From positions 1 through 61,112 of the forward strand of contig JAEUQF010000041.1 in the NCBI GenBank assembly GCA_016789745.1: a stretch of 61,112 bases of DNA. Reading direction: 5' to 3'. This stretch comes from Bryobacterales bacterium (GTDB lineage Bacteria; Acidobacteriota; Terriglobia; Bryobacterales; Bryobacteraceae). The notes beneath the pieces were generated by a model that was not told the DNA's origin, searched no databases, and was given only the letters and a program-made list of their open reading frames with translations. Both the position numbers and the translations under genes were made by a program. Shown one piece after another: positions 52,391-60,311 of this stretch (within the stretch, counting starts at the first letter, position 1; each line of letters starts with the position of its first letter).

Positions 52391-54799
52391 GTGAGCTTCT
52401 TTGCGCGGCTATTGCCGTTCGTCCTGCTTTCTTCCCTTGCCGCCGCCGAGACACTGGCTCCGCTGGCCAGAACCGTCCAGCAGGCCTCGCTCGATCCAAG
52501 CCGATGCTACCGCGTGCGCGACCTGCGCCTGGCGCGCGAAGAGGCCAAGATTTACTTTAATGACGGCTTCCTGATGTTCGGCAAGCCTATTGAGGGGGTC
52601 GGCGTCACGGTGATCTTCTCCGCTGAAGATATCGAAGGCGGCGATGCCGAAGTGCTGCTGCTGCCGCCGACGGAACGGGAACGGCGCGCGCTGGCGGGGT
52701 TCACCGGTTCGCCCAACCTGAATGAACACTTCCGCGCGGGCATCCTGATCTTCACCGACGACACTGCCGAGGAGCTCCGTCAGGCGGTGGAAGAACGCCA
52801 GTTTAAGCAGAACCCGGAGATGGGCAATCTGCTGGCTGAGCGCTGGAACTCGATTCTGCGCAGCTTCGTTGGCAGCTTTGAAGTCCGGCTGGTGGAGGAT
52901 CTGCTCTCGAAGCGCCGGAAGGACACCGGCTTCTTCTACGCCGCGTTTAACGGGAAGCAACTCGGCAACTTCGACATCATTCTGGATCCGCGCGGCCGCC
53001 AGCAGATATCGGTGGGCCAGGTGGTGAATCGGGAAGACCGGCGCTTTTTCGATGTGTGGACTAACTTCGAAAGCCGCTCCTGGCGCAACGGGCAGAAGGC
53101 CCAACTCAGTTCGGAAGTGAAGCTGGAGGGTGTGAAGATCGAGGCCGATATTGCGCCGGACCTGACCATGAAGGTGATTTCCAAGCTGCGCGTGACGCCG
53201 TCGGTGGAAAGCGCAACGCTCGCCTTCGAACTCTCGCAGCGCATGAAGGTGACGGAACTCCGGATCGACAATGAGCAGGGGGAAGCCTACGCGCCGGAAT
53301 CGCTGCGGGCCAACCTGCTGCGCAGTTCCGAGAACAACCTGTTGCTGGTGGCGGGTGCGCGTCCCTTCGCGGCCGGGCGGACGGTGGAACTCACGTTCCA
53401 TCACGAAGGGCAGGTGATTCTGCCGGCGGGCGACGGCATCTACTTCGTCAGTTCGCGCGGCATCTGGTATCCGAATCGCGCGCTGCAGTTCGCCCCTTAC
53501 GATGTTACCTTCCGTTATCCCAGGTCGGTGGACCTGGTGGCCACGGGCGATCTGGCCAGCGAGACGGTGGAAGGCGATCTGAAGATCAGCCGCCGCGTGA
53601 CCAAGAGTCCGGTACGGTTTTTCGGCTTCAACTTCGGCGAGTACAACCGGCACAAGGTGAAGCGCGGCGAACTCGAAGTGGAGGTCTGCGGCAACCTCAA
53701 GATGGAGCCGGCGCTGCAGCGCCCGCCGCGCCCCATCGACGTGGCGCCGCTGCCGACGCCGTTCCCGCGGCGGCGCGGGAACAACACACCGCCGGACCTG
53801 GTGACCATTCCGCCACCTCCGCCCGATCCGATGCGCCGGCTGGAATCCATGGCTGCGGAGATTGCCGCCAGCTTTGAGGACATGGCCACGCGCTTCGGCA
53901 AGCCACCGCTGCCGGTGCTGACCGTCTCGCCCATTCCCGGGCGGTTCGGGCAGGGGTTCCCCGGCCTGGTTTATCTGTCCACGCTGTCCTATCTCGACCC
54001 TGGTGACCGTACGCTCACGCGCGAAGGCAACATGCAGCAGATCTTCTTCTCGCAAGTGCTGTGGGCGCATGAGGTGGCGCACCAGTGGTGGGGCAACGGG
54101 GTGACGTCGGCCAGCTACCAGGACGACTGGCTGATGGAAGGCTTGGCGAACTACTCCGCGATGTGGATTCTGGAGAAGAACAAAGGCGCCCGGATGACCG
54201 ATACGCTGCTGGATGGCTACCGCGACAGCCTGCTCAAAGTGGAGGGGGAACGCACGCTGGAATCCATCGGACCGGTCACGCTCGGCCACCGTCTGTACAC
54301 GTCGCAATCGCCCAACGCGTGGTCGGTGATCACGTACCAGAAGGGTTCCTGGATCCTGCACATGCTGCGCCGCCGGTTGGGCGACGACGCCTTCCAGAAG
54401 CTGCTGGCGAACCTTTACCAGAGCCACCTTTACAAGCCGGTGACCACCGAGACGTTCCGCGACATGGCCGCCGCGCTGCTGCCGCCGAAGTCGCCCGATC
54501 CGAAGTTGGAGAGCTTCTTTGAAAACTGGGTTTATGGAACCGGCGTGCCGCAGTTGAAGTTGACCACGTCCGTGAAAGGCAAGGCGCCGCGCGTCACGCT
54601 GACCGCAACGCTCAGCCAGGCGGAGGTGAACGAAGACTTCTCGATTCTGGTCCCGATTGAGATCCAGGCCGGGCGCGGTAAGCCCATGGTGCAGTGGGTG
54701 CAGACCTCGAATGAGCCCGTAACGGTCACGGTGCCGCTGCCCGCGGCGCCGACGAAGGTGACGCTAAACCCCGGCCGAGCTGTTCTGACCCGCCAGTGA
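52391..54799 (+). CDS. M1-family metallopeptidase, secreted
   Basis: An 802-residue protein with a GTG start and a signal peptide (ending LAAAET). The N-terminal half (about 20-420) is beta-rich and includes a substrate domain. The gluzincin site is HEVAHQWW (H560, E561, H564) with the third ligand E583 in WLMEGLANY, 18 residues later as in M1 enzymes. The usual GxMEN exopeptidase motif is not found; the corresponding region reads GQGFPGLVYLS, so the way it binds peptide N-termini may differ. A Pro-rich stretch (about 470-485) lies before the catalytic domain. It overlaps the convergent ChbG-like gene by 36 bases. Confidence 0.88.
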   Translation: MSFFARLLPFVLLSSLAAAETLAPLARTVQQASLDPSRCYRVRDLRLAREEAKIYFNDGFLMFGKPIEGVGVTVIFSAEDIEGGDAEVLLLPPTERERRALAGFTGSPNLNEHFRAGILIFTDDTAEELRQAVEERQFKQNPEMGNLLAERWNSILRSFVGSFEVRLVEDLLSKRRKDTGFFYAAFNGKQLGNFDIILDPRGRQQISVGQVVNREDRRFFDVWTNFESRSWRNGQKAQLSSEVKLEGVKIEADIAPDLTMKVISKLRVTPSVESATLAFELSQRMKVTELRIDNEQGEAYAPESLRANLLRSSENNLLLVAGARPFAAGRTVELTFHHEGQVILPAGDGIYFVSSRGIWYPNRALQFAPYDVTFRYPRSVDLVATGDLASETVEGDLKISRRVTKSPVRFFGFNFGEYNRHKVKRGELEVEVCGNLKMEPALQRPPRPIDVAPLPTPFPRRRGNNTPPDLVTIPPPPPDPMRRLESMAAEIAASFEDMATRFGKPPLPVLTVSPIPGRFGQGFPGLVYLSTLSYLDPGDRTLTREGNMQQIFFSQVLWAHEVAHQWWGNGVTSASYQDDWLMEGLANYSAMWILEKNKGARMTDTLLDGYRDSLLKVEGERTLESIGPVTLGHRLYTSQSPNAWSVITYQKGSWILHMLRRRLGDDAFQKLLANLYQSHLYKPVTTETFRDMAAALLPPKSPDPKLESFFENWVYGTGVPQLKLTTSVKGKAPRVTLTATLSQAEVNEDFSILVPIEIQAGRGKPMVQWVQTSNEPVTVTVPLPAAPTKVTLNPGRAVLTRQ

Positions 54800-55603
54800 T
54801 TCCAACTGCCGGTAGCCCATGACGCGGATGCCCGTTTCCTTCACGGCGCGCAGGGTTTCCGGTGCCGTGAGGGCTTCCAACTCGCGCTGCCGGCTCTCCT
54901 TCAACCGCGTGCGTGCGGCCCGCAACTCGCCGGTGCAGAAGGCCGGATGGGTCATGAACTCGGTGCTGCCGGGCGGCAGTTGCCTTAGCGTCTGAATCAG
55001 GTCCGGCGTCTGCAAATACCCCGTCATCTGAAAGCCCGCGAAGTAGTCGGTGGTCAGGCAATTGTGCTTCGCCAGGACGTGATGAAACCGCCGGCGGACA
55101 AACTGCAGGGAGCGGCTGACGACACGCCGCGACCATGGCACTCTGCCCTGTTTCAGGGGCAGATCGAAAGGCCGCCGCACCCAGCGGATTCCATGTCGTT
55201 CCGACAGCCGCGCCACGGCGTCGAGCACCGGCGGCAGCAGATGGGTGTGCTTGTGGGTATCGAGATGCGTGGGTTGCAGGCCTGCATCGAGAACGCGCCG
55301 CACCTGCGCTTCAATCTCCGCCGCGTAGTCCAACTGGCCGCGGACAATCGCTGCAATCAGTTCGCTCACGGTGGCTGGCAGCGGTCGGCCCGTAGTCAAG
55401 GCCTGGCCTCCGCACAGAACCAGATGGACGCCGATATCGAGGGTGGGGTGCTGTTTTGCCAATTCGACGGCGTGCTCGAATTGCATGCCGTTTGCCATGA
55501 GCGTGGTGGCCGTCAGAATGCCGCGCAGGTGTGCTTCCACGATGCCATCGTTCACGTCGCGCGTGAAACCGAAGTCATCGGCGTTAACAACGACATATCT
55601 CAA
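54764..55603 (-). CDS. ChbG/HpnK (YdjC)-family deacetylase
   Basis: A 279-residue protein. Metal-binding motifs of the family are clear: NADDFGFTRDVNDGI (residues 7-21) and HLDTHKHTH (about 117), and a later STEFMTHPAF. Members deacetylate N-acetylated sugars (ChbG on chito-oligosaccharides) or act in hopanoid tailoring (HpnK). No other hopanoid gene is present. The TTG start overlaps the MlaD stop (TTGA), so it is translationally coupled to the Mla operon. A role in lipid-sugar processing alongside lipid transport is plausible but unproven. Confidence 0.9.
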   Translation of the reverse strand: MRYVVVNADDFGFTRDVNDGIVEAHLRGILTATTLMANGMQFEHAVELAKQHPTLDIGVHLVLCGGQALTTGRPLPATVSELIAAIVRGQLDYAAEIEAQVRRVLDAGLQPTHLDTHKHTHLLPPVLDAVARLSERHGIRWVRRPFDLPLKQGRVPWSRRVVSRSLQFVRRRFHHVLAKHNCLTTDYFAGFQMTGYLQTPDLIQTLRQLPPGSTEFMTHPAFCTGELRAARTRLKESRQRELEALTAPETLRAVKETGIRVMGYRQLESLAGQNSSAGV

Positions 55604-56673
55604 AACAGGCCCAGTTTGATACTCAGGAACTTTTTTGGATTCGCGCGGAAATCCTTCATTAGCCCATTCACTTCGCGGGCGGTCGCGTTGAGCGACTCGT
55701 ACAACTGCGGATTCACCAGCAGTTGGCCCAGGGTGCCCTGGCCCGTGTTCAGCTTGTCGATGGTGACATCCACCTTGCGGATGACACCCGCGATCTCGTT
55801 GTGCAGTTGATCGCTCTTCAGCAGTTTGCCGGCGGTGCCCTTGCCTGCCTGCAGATCCGTGAGGGCCTGGCGCATGATGACGAGGTTCTTCTGCACTTCG
55901 TCATAGATGGCCGGATCCTTCAGCAGTTTGCCGGCGGTGCCTTTGCCGGCTTCGAGGTCCGCCATCAAGCGGTCCATGCGTTGGATGGGCACCCGGATCT
56001 CCGCATACAGCGCCTCGTCGTAGAGCAGCTTGCCGATGGTGCCCTTGCCGGTGTTCACGGCCGTTGCTGTCTTCTGGAATTCGGCCAGAAGGCCGTCCAC
56101 TCGCGCGTAGATGCTCTCGTCGCTAATGAGCTTTCCGATGTTTCCCTTACCCGATTCAATCATCCCCACGATGTTGTCGATGCGCTTCAGGGTCAATTGG
56201 GCCGACGTCAATAGGGGGAAGAAGCTGTTCATGACATCCGATAACTCGCGGGACACCTCGGCGTTGATAGTGGCGCCGGCCTTCACCACTTCCCGGCTCT
56301 GCCCTTTGCGGATATTGATGAACTTTGAGCCCAGCAGGTTTTCCGCGCTCACGGCCGCGGTGGAATCCACCGGAATATGCGGGAGCATCGACTCCAATAC
56401 CGATAACTCCACCCGCACAATCTGGGCCGGATCCAGGCTCCCGGTCAGTTCAATGCGCTCCACCTTGCCGGCCGTGATGCCGTTCACGCGTACCGGTGCG
56501 CTTGCCGCTACCGCAGCCGCGTCGTTCATATAGGTATACAGCTTCACGTTGCGCGCGAACGGGTTCGACGAACTGGTCAGGAAATAGATCAGCACCCCTA
56601 CCAGCGCCAAAGCCACCAGGGCCGTGATCCCCACTCGCAGTTGCGCCCAACTTACTTTGCTCGGTTGTGCCAT
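55600..56673 (-). CDS. MlaD/MCE-family protein with five 34-residue repeats
   Basis: A 357-residue protein. A short cytoplasmic N-terminus and one transmembrane helix (about 13-33) precede the MCE domain (about 40-135: KLYTYMNDAAAVAASAPVRV, VNGITAGKVERIEL, SAENLLGSKFINIRKG). From 175 to 345 the sequence GxGTxGKLLxDxxLY returns at residues 175, 209, 243, 277 and 311, a strict 34-residue period, forming a long helical tail. MlaD forms a hexamer that carries phospholipids across the periplasm. The repeats could build a tunnel or needle like those of longer MCE proteins; that is inference. It is the third gene of the Mla operon. Confidence 0.93.
   Translation of the reverse strand: MAQPSKVSWAQLRVGITALVALALVGVLIYFLTSSSNPFARNVKLYTYMNDAAAVAASAPVRVNGITAGKVERIELTGSLDPAQIVRVELSVLESMLPHIPVDSTAAVSAENLLGSKFINIRKGQSREVVKAGATINAEVSRELSDVMNSFFPLLTSAQLTLKRIDNIVGMIESGKGNIGKLISDESIYARVDGLLAEFQKTATAVNTGKGTIGKLLYDEALYAEIRVPIQRMDRLMADLEAGKGTAGKLLKDPAIYDEVQKNLVIMRQALTDLQAGKGTAGKLLKSDQLHNEIAGVIRKVDVTIDKLNTGQGTLGQLLVNPQLYESLNATAREVNGLMKDFRANPKKFLSIKLGLF
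55638..56151 (-). repeat. Five tandem 102-base coding repeats in mlaD
   Basis: Each repeat encodes 34 residues beginning GKGNIGKL, GKGTIGKL, GKGTAGKL, GKGTAGKL or GQGTLGQL. The start-to-start distance is 34 residues in all four intervals. The DNA of the repeats has diverged, so the array is old. Confidence 0.85.
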
Positions 56674-56685
56674 TCGGGAACCCTT

Positions 56686-57501
56686 TCAGTTTCGCAAAAC
56701 AAACTTCGAGATGTAGGGGTCTTTCGACTGTTCCATTTCCGCCAGCGTCCCCTCAAACACCAGCCGTCCCTGCTTCATGACCAGGAACTTCAGCCCTGCG
56801 ATACTCGCATCGCCGGGCGTAGCCGCCACGAGCGTTTCGGTTGCGCGGTCGTATTTGTAGCGGGCCATGATCGCGCCATCCTGGAAGCGCTGGGTCACCA
56901 TCACGGTGGTTGCGTGCCGCACATCTCTCTCTTTGACAATCAGCGCCATGATGTTGTTAGCGGTGATGGGATCGAGTCCGGCGGTTGGCGAATCGTAGAT
57001 AACCATGGCGGGCTCGGTAACGTTGGCGCGTGCGATGCCGACACGGCGGCGCATGCCTCCCGACAGTTCGGACGGAAACTTCTCCAGGGTGTGCCCCAAC
57101 TCGACGAAGGTCAGCGCTTCTTCCACGCGCGCGTGCACCTGGTCTTCCGGACAGTTCACGGCCTTCTGGTTCAACAGGGGATACGCAACGTTCTCTTCGA
57201 TGTTCAACGAATCAAATAGCGCGCTTTCCTGAAACAACATGCCGACGCGGGCCCGGAGGTCGAACTGGTCCTGCTCCTTCATTTCGGTGATGTCCTGTCC
57301 AAACAGAAAGACACGGCCGCTATCGGGACGCAGCAGGCCCACCGAAGTCTTGAGAATGACCGTCTTGCCGCTTCCGGCGGCACCGAGGATCACCCGGCTT
57401 TCGCCTGCCCGGATCTCAAACGACACGTCTTCGATGGCCGGATCGCCGCCGAAGGCCACCGTCACTTTCTCAAATCGCAGGATCGAGTCCGTGTTCGGCA
57501 C
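56686..57501 (-). CDS. MlaF-like ABC ATPase with altered catalytic residues
   Basis: A 271-residue ATPase of the MlaF group, with a GTG start directly after the MlaE stop. Walker A is GAAGSGKT (40-47), the Q-loop is FQESALFDSL, and the signature is LSGGMRRRVG. In Walker B (MVIYDSPTAGLD) the catalytic Glu is replaced by Ser (D170-S171), and the switch His is replaced by Gln (VTQRFQDG, Q204). Both changes are expected to slow ATP hydrolysis in typical ABC ATPases. A C-terminal part of about 40 residues (RLVFEGTLAEMEQSKDPYISKF) is similar to other MlaF proteins. It powers the MlaE permease next to MlaD. Confidence 0.92.
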   Translation of the reverse strand: MPNTDSILRFEKVTVAFGGDPAIEDVSFEIRAGESRVILGAAGSGKTVILKTSVGLLRPDSGRVFLFGQDITEMKEQDQFDLRARVGMLFQESALFDSLNIEENVAYPLLNQKAVNCPEDQVHARVEEALTFVELGHTLEKFPSELSGGMRRRVGIARANVTEPAMVIYDSPTAGLDPITANNIMALIVKERDVRHATTVMVTQRFQDGAIMARYKYDRATETLVAATPGDASIAGLKFLVMKQGRLVFEGTLAEMEQSKDPYISKFVLRN

Positions 57502-58257
57502 TTAAAAGCTCACGAAGATCTTAGTAATGATGGCGTTCAGCGCGAATATCCAGACAATGGAGGAAACCACGGCCTGTGTTGTCGCCAGACCTACACCTTG
57601 CGTGCCGCCACGGGTGTTGAGGCCATAGAAACAGCCCACCATACTTATGACGATGGCGTAGATGAATGGTTTCAACAGCCCCTGTGCCACGTCATCGTAC
57701 TCCAGCGCGCGGTAAGCGCCGGTCCAGTATTCGGCGGAGGTGAGGTTCAGCAGCGAGATGCCGATGAAGTAGCCGCCCAACAGGCCCACGAAGTCGGCAA
57801 TCGCGGTGAGGCAGGGCAGCATCACACAGGTGGCAATCAGCCGCGGCTTCACCAACTTCTGAATGGGATCGGTGCCAAGCGCGCGCATGGCGTCAATCTG
57901 CTCGGTCACCTTCATGGACCCGAGTTCGCTGGCAATGCCCGCCGCATTGCGGCCCGCCGCCACCACGGATGTGAGAACCGGACCCATTTCGCGCACAAGT
58001 GTGATGGCGACGATGGGGCCTGTCTGGCTGACGGCGCCGTACGTCTGGAGCGCGCGCGACATCTGCAGGGCCATCACGATGCCCGAGAAAAAGCCCACCA
58101 GCAGCACGATGGGCAGCGATCCCACGCCGATGATGTCCATCTGCATGAGAATGTCGCGCCAGTAGTGCGGGCGCACGGGCAGGTTGCGGATCGTCCGCGC
58201 CGTCAGGAAGACGAACTCCTGTACCGCTAAGACTGGACTCTTCAGGAAGTCAAGCAA
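57502..58257 (-). CDS. MlaE-family lipid ABC transporter permease
   Basis: A 251-residue permease with a TTG start. About five transmembrane segments are present (for example IGVGSLPIVLLVGFFSGIVM, LTSVVAAGRNAAGIASELGS, AVVSSIVWIFALNAIIT), and the family motif EQIDAMRALGTDPIQKLVKPR lies in the middle. It forms the inner-membrane core of the Mla phospholipid transporter with MlaF and MlaD. It is the first gene of the operon mlaE-mlaF-mlaD-chbG; no mlaB, mlaC or mlaA is nearby. The divergent P1 peptidase begins 58 bases upstream. Confidence 0.95.
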   Translation of the reverse strand: MLDFLKSPVLAVQEFVFLTARTIRNLPVRPHYWRDILMQMDIIGVGSLPIVLLVGFFSGIVMALQMSRALQTYGAVSQTGPIVAITLVREMGPVLTSVVAAGRNAAGIASELGSMKVTEQIDAMRALGTDPIQKLVKPRLIATCVMLPCLTAIADFVGLLGGYFIGISLLNLTSAEYWTGAYRALEYDDVAQGLLKPFIYAIVISMVGCFYGLNTRGGTQGVGLATTQAVVSSIVWIFALNAIITKIFVSF

Positions 58258-58315
58258 GCCGGGGACCTTATACCTTTCTCGATGCTAGCACGGGCGTTCG
58301 CTATCATCAGTAACG

Positions 58316-59287
58316 ATGTCCTCCGGGCTAACTGACATCCCCGGCCTCTTCGTGGGCCACGCCACAGATCTGGACGGAATCACCGGCTGTACGGCGGTGC
58401 TTTGCCCCGAGGGGGCGGTGGGCGGTGTCGATATCCGCGGCTCGGCCACGGCCAGCCAGGAACTCGACCTGCTGAACCCGCAACACGTGACGCCGGCCCT
58501 GCACGCCATTGTGCTGGCGGGCGGTTCCGCCTTCGGACTGGAGGCGGCCAGCGGGGTGCGGCGCTATTTGGAAGGCAGAGGGATTGGATTTAAAACGGGG
58601 GCAGCGGTGGTGCCCTTGGTGACATCGGCCTGCATCTACGACCTGTCGATTGGGAAAGCCTCGGCACGCCCCAACCGCGAGATGGGCGAGGCCGCGGCAA
58701 GGGCTGCCAGCGATGCTGATATCGCGGAAGGTGCAGTGGGCGCGGGCACGGGGGCGACCGTCGGCAAGATCCTGGGGATGCGCCACGCGATGAAGTCCGG
58801 ACTCGGCACGGCATCGGTGTGGTTGGATGGCGATCTCAGCGGGATCCGCGTGAGTGCGCTTGCCGTGGTGAACGCGATCGGCGACGTGCGCGACCCGGAA
58901 ACCGGCCACATCCTGGCGGGCACGCGCCGCGAGCCTGGCTCGCGGGATCTCGCGGACTCGGCCGCTATCCTGAAGCGCGGCGTCAAGGCTGGATTCTCAC
59001 AAAGCCAGAGTACGAATACCACGCTGGTGATCGTGGGCACCAACGCCAAACTCAGCAAGGTGGGGACGACGAAGTTGGCGCAACTCGCCAGCCTGGGCGT
59101 GGCACGTACGATTAATCCGATCTGGACCATGTCCGACGGCGACATCACGTTTGCGCTCTCGATTGGCCAGCAGCAGGCCCCAATTGACTCGCTGGGGGTG
59201 GCGGCCGCCGAGGCTGTATCGAATGCCGTACTACGAGCGGTACGGAAAGCGCCCGGTATGGGCGGATTGCCAGGATTAGCGGAGTAA
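58316..59287 (+). CDS. P1-family (DmpA-type) peptidase
   Basis: A 323-residue protein of the N-terminal nucleophile P1 family (DmpA, BapA, and the so-called 6-aminohexanoate-oligomer hydrolases). Motifs: ITGCTAVLCPEGAVGGVDIRG, AIVLAGGSAFGLEAASGV, GAGTGATVGKI. The autocleavage and nucleophile site is QSTNTTLVIVGTNAKLSK, with a Thr where the family has Ser or Thr. Self-cleavage should give an alpha and a beta chain. It would remove N-terminal residues from peptides or amides; the substrate is not known. No signal peptide is visible. The YCII gene follows after seven bases. Confidence 0.92.
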   Translation: MSSGLTDIPGLFVGHATDLDGITGCTAVLCPEGAVGGVDIRGSATASQELDLLNPQHVTPALHAIVLAGGSAFGLEAASGVRRYLEGRGIGFKTGAAVVPLVTSACIYDLSIGKASARPNREMGEAAARAASDADIAEGAVGAGTGATVGKILGMRHAMKSGLGTASVWLDGDLSGIRVSALAVVNAIGDVRDPETGHILAGTRREPGSRDLADSAAILKRGVKAGFSQSQSTNTTLVIVGTNAKLSKVGTTKLAQLASLGVARTINPIWTMSDGDITFALSIGQQQAPIDSLGVAAAEAVSNAVLRAVRKAPGMGGLPGLAE

Positions 59288-59293
59288 TGCCAT

Positions 59294-59935
59294 ATGAGAT
59301 CGCTATTGTTGGTGGGGATGTTTGCCGCTGTCGCCGCAGCTGCCGACTATCCGTTCGCGCTCCTGTTGCGCGGGTCTTCCGCCGCTGCTATCGACAAGGA
59401 GCAGGCGCAAAAGTTGCAGGCCGGCCACATGGCGAATATCAATCGAATGGCCGAACAGGGGAAACTGATGGCCGCCGGGCCGATGGCGGAGAATGGTGAT
59501 CTGCGCGGAATCTTCGTCTTCGAGCCCGGTCCGCAGGAGGAAGCCGAAAAGCTGGCGGCCGAGGATCCTGCTATTCAGGCCGGGCGGCTTCGGATGGAAT
59601 GGATGACGTGGCAGACGCGCCCCGGCATCGGCGCTAGCCTGAACGCAGCCTTCCGCCAAGACCCGAAGACGAAGATGACGATGAAGGTGCATTATCTGGC
59701 GCTGTTGCGAAAGGGCGACGGGTGGGTGCCGGGCGCAAGCCTCAGTTTTGCTGAGGGCAAGTACCTGGCAGCGGGCGCGGTTACGGGGCATGCGGAGATC
59801 GCCGCCATCCTGGTGTTGAACGCCGCGTCGGTGGAGGAGGCGAAGGTCACCGTGGCAGCCGAGCCCGTGGTGCAGTCCGGCCGACTTAAGCCCGATGTCC
59901 GGCCCTGGTACGTGGCCGCCGAGGTTTGGCAGTAA
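59294..59935 (+). CDS. Secreted protein with two YCII-like domains
   Basis: A 213-residue protein with a signal peptide (ending VAAAAD). Two YCII-like ferredoxin folds are visible: residues about 20-105 (HMANINRMAEQGKLMAAGPM, then EAEKLAAEDPAIQAGRL) and about 125-210 (YLALLRKGDGW, AAGAVTGHAEIAAILVL, AEPVVQSGRLKPDV). The first keeps the family's His and AGP motif; the second has lost the His at the same place. YCII domains are small and mostly of unknown function. The stop of the P1 peptidase gene provides GGAG for its start, so the two are probably co-transcribed. Confidence 0.82.
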   Translation: MRSLLLVGMFAAVAAAADYPFALLLRGSSAAAIDKEQAQKLQAGHMANINRMAEQGKLMAAGPMAENGDLRGIFVFEPGPQEEAEKLAAEDPAIQAGRLRMEWMTWQTRPGIGASLNAAFRQDPKTKMTMKVHYLALLRKGDGWVPGASLSFAEGKYLAAGAVTGHAEIAAILVLNAASVEEAKVTVAAEPVVQSGRLKPDVRPWYVAAEVWQ

Positions 59936-59942
59936 TCAGGAT

Positions 59943-59971
59943 TTGACAGAGCAGCCGAGGTTCGGGAGAAT
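59943..59971 (+). promoter_or_regulatory. Sigma-70 promoter of tRNA-Leu
   Basis: TTGACA (59943-59948), a perfect -35, is followed after 17 bases by GAGAAT (59966-59971). Initiation would fall near 59978, about 14 bases before the tRNA. The -35 overlaps the last bases after the YCII stop. Confidence 0.65.
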
Positions 59972-59991
59972 AGGAACTGCCCACCAATCGT

Positions 59992-60078
59992 GCGGATGTG
60001 GCGGAACTGGCAGACGCGCTAGATTCAGGTTCTAGTTCTCGCAAGGGAGTGGAGGTTCAAGTCCTCTCATCCGCACCA
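59992..60078 (+). tRNA. tRNA-Leu (anticodon CAG)
   Basis: The cloverleaf is complete. The acceptor stem GCGGATG (59992-59998) pairs with CATCCGC (60068-60074), followed by A and an encoded CCA (60076-60078). The anticodon stem CTAGA/TCTAG holds the loop TTCAGGT, giving anticodon CAG, which reads CTG codons. A long variable arm (TTCTCGCAAGGGAGT), as in class II tRNAs, and the T-arm GAGG-TTCAAGT-CCTC are present. A tyrosine recombinase gene lies nearby downstream, so this tRNA may be the attachment site. Confidence 0.97.
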
Positions 60079-60107
60079 ATAAAATCAACAACTTACAGAG
60101 ATTGAGA

Positions 60108-60130
60108 CGCCCTCCACCGGAGGGCGTTTT
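60108..60130 (+). terminator. Rho-independent terminator after tRNA-Leu
   Basis: The arms cgccctcc (60108-60115) and ggagggcg (60119-60126) pair exactly around a 3-base loop, then TTTT. It lies 30 bases after the tRNA CCA. Confidence 0.75.
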
Positions 60131-60136
60131 CGCGTT

Positions 60137-60213
60137 GGTGTGACTATAGTGTGACAAATTTCGAATTCCGTTCCGTTGACCCCAGTTTTGGTGTGACTGT
60201 TTCTGTCACACCA
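60137..60213. repeat. GTGTGAC direct and inverted repeats near the recombinase gene
   Basis: GTGTGAC occurs at 60138-60144, 60149-60155 (11-base spacing) and 60191-60197, and inverted at 60205-60211. The last two form a 9-base perfect inverted repeat (tggtgtgac/gtcacacca, 60189-60213) with a 7-base spacer. These could be arm-type recombinase or excisionase sites. The rest of 60214-60311 holds no feature that I can support. Confidence 0.5.
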
Positions 60214-60311
60214 GGCGTCGCGGGCGTGACTCGGAGACGGGGATTCGAAGCACAGTTGAAGTGACGGCCGAGGGCCGTGAAGAGGCGGTCGAGGGTGGAT
60301 CGGGCGGCGAT

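Noticed and set aside
52409..54427. A 672-codon open frame antisense to the M1 peptidase gene
   Set aside because: High-GC coding DNA often leaves the opposite strand open. The plus-strand protein has a signal peptide and an exact HExxH-18-E zinc site, while the antisense product shows no domain.
60231..60260. A T-arm-like string (ggggattcgaagcac) as a second tRNA or tRNA remnant
   Set aside because: The flanking bases do not pair as a T-stem and no other arms of a cloverleaf are present.
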